Assembly: GCA_964568355.1 (NCBI GenBank)
Contig: CAZMRK010000248.1
Location: 1-6,573, forward strand
From: JAJPJX01 sp964568355
GTDB lineage: Bacteria > Acidobacteriota > Terriglobia > Bryobacterales > Bryobacteraceae
DNA: 6,573 bases
Direction: 5' to 3'
The notes beneath the pieces are model-generated. The model did not search any database. It was not told the DNA's origin and saw nothing but the letters and a program-made list of their open reading frames with translations. Below are positions 6,067 through 6,573 of this stretch, piece by piece (within the stretch, counting starts at the first letter, position 1; each line of letters begins with the position of its first letter). The position numbers and the translations under genes are program-made.

Positions 6067-6107
6067 GGCGTCGTTATCCTATTGGGCAACATTTGCGACG
6101 CACTACA

Positions 6108-6573
6108 TTAACGCAGCCATTCCGCGTAGACCTTGGAGAAGGCCCAACCTTCGGGGCGATCGAGGACGCGCAGGCCGGGGCGGTCGGGAAATTCCGCCTT
6201 GGCTTCGGCCAGAGGTTTCGCGGCTCCGGTGGGAGTCTGTGCATTCACGATCCAGAGCGGCCGCGGAGCGATGGCCAGGGCGAGATCGGGCAGATCGAAA
6301 TCTTCGAGGACACCGGGAACGACGATATCGACGATGTCTTCGTGCAGGCGGGCGCGAGTGATATCGAGATAGGAGGTGACGGCGCCTTCGCTGGCCACTT
6401 TGCCGAGGCGGGGCTCGAGAGCCGCGGCATAAAGGGCCAGCACGCCGCCATTGCCTTTGCCCCAAACGGCAATGCGCGCCGGGTCGACGTCGGGGCGCGC
6501 CGCCAGGTAGTCGAATGCCGCCAGCAGGTCGCTGACCTGCATACCGGCGAGGTTCTTTCCCACCAGGACCGCT
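6108..6573 (-). CDS. alpha/beta hydrolase-fold protein, C-terminal part, catalytic triad apparently lost (5' end beyond window)
   Basis: The frame enters open from the right edge and ends at TAA 6110-6108, so only the last 155 residues are seen; a GTG at 6563 is probably internal. VSDLLAAFDYLAARPDVDPARIAVWG followed by ALYAAALEP is the helix-strand-elbow region of the acetyl-xylan-esterase-like family. The elbow reads GKGNG (6447-6461), with Gly where GxSxG has its serine. The acid strand reads APRPLWIVNAQTPTG, with no Asp where the hydrolase at 2852-4735 has NAEDD. The end reads RPEGWAFSKVYAEWLR, with no His. Inference: this is a non-catalytic second domain, as seen in two-domain members of this family, and an active domain may lie upstream outside the window. 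It resembles residues about 540-627 of the other hydrolase. It converges with the kinase gene, so its partners lie to the right. Confidence 0.85.
   Translation of the reverse strand, partial: AVLVGKNLAGMQVSDLLAAFDYLAARPDVDPARIAVWGKGNGGVLALYAAALEPRLGKVASEGAVTSYLDITRARLHEDIVDIVVPGVLEDFDLPDLALAIAPRPLWIVNAQTPTGAAKPLAEAKAEFPDRPGLRVLDRPEGWAFSKVYAEWLR

Noticed and set aside
6035..6112. 25-codon ORF inside the convergent gap
   Set aside because: It starts within the nested hairpin, has no ribosome-binding site, and is simply the tail of an out-of-frame shadow of the kinase gene.

Overview
This GC-rich window (by eye in the low-to-mid 60s percent) is a bacterial chromosomal segment with six protein genes. 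The gene types point to Acidobacteriota, possibly a Solibacter/Bryobacter-like soil lineage. They are a large two-component-regulator propeller protein, a Tat-signal SelA-like PLP enzyme, secreted acetyl-xylan-esterase-type alpha/beta hydrolases and a zinc-motif ROK fructokinase. This assignment is inference from gene content. No rRNA, tRNA, mobile element, phage gene or CRISPR array was seen.

Left two thirds, minus strand. Read in transcription order, an exported 627-aa alpha/beta hydrolase (4735-2852) is followed by a 429-aa Tat-signal PLP-dependent SelA/DgaE-like protein (2738-1449). Next comes the N-terminal 466 residues of a propeller sensor (1398 to the left edge, continuing outside). 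The gaps are 113 and 50 bases, so the three may form one transcription unit. All three products carry export signals, which suggests handling and sensing of a carbohydrate or amino-sugar compound outside the cytoplasm. The substrate cannot be read from the sequence.

Middle, plus strand. A 150-base divergent region separates the hydrolase from a very small ORF (4886-4996, 36 aa). That ORF encodes a single-pass membrane protein behind a near-ideal Shine-Dalgarno. A GC-rich hairpin (5012-5038) follows. Then comes a ROK-family kinase, probably fructokinase (5105-6001), which has no clear Shine-Dalgarno but has an extended -10 motif 8 bases before its ATG.

Right end. The kinase converges on the 3' end of another alpha/beta hydrolase-fold gene (6573-6108, minus, entering from the right edge). 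Its catalytic serine, acid and histidine positions all appear substituted. The 106-base convergent gap holds a 64-base nested inverted repeat with a 10-bp outer stem.

No stretch longer than 300 bases lacks a gene; the largest gap is the 150-base divergent region. I see no clear evidence of an undescribed multi-gene system. The most unusual items are the exported PLP enzyme beside a sensor, the tiny membrane protein, the triad-less hydrolase domain and the nested palindrome.
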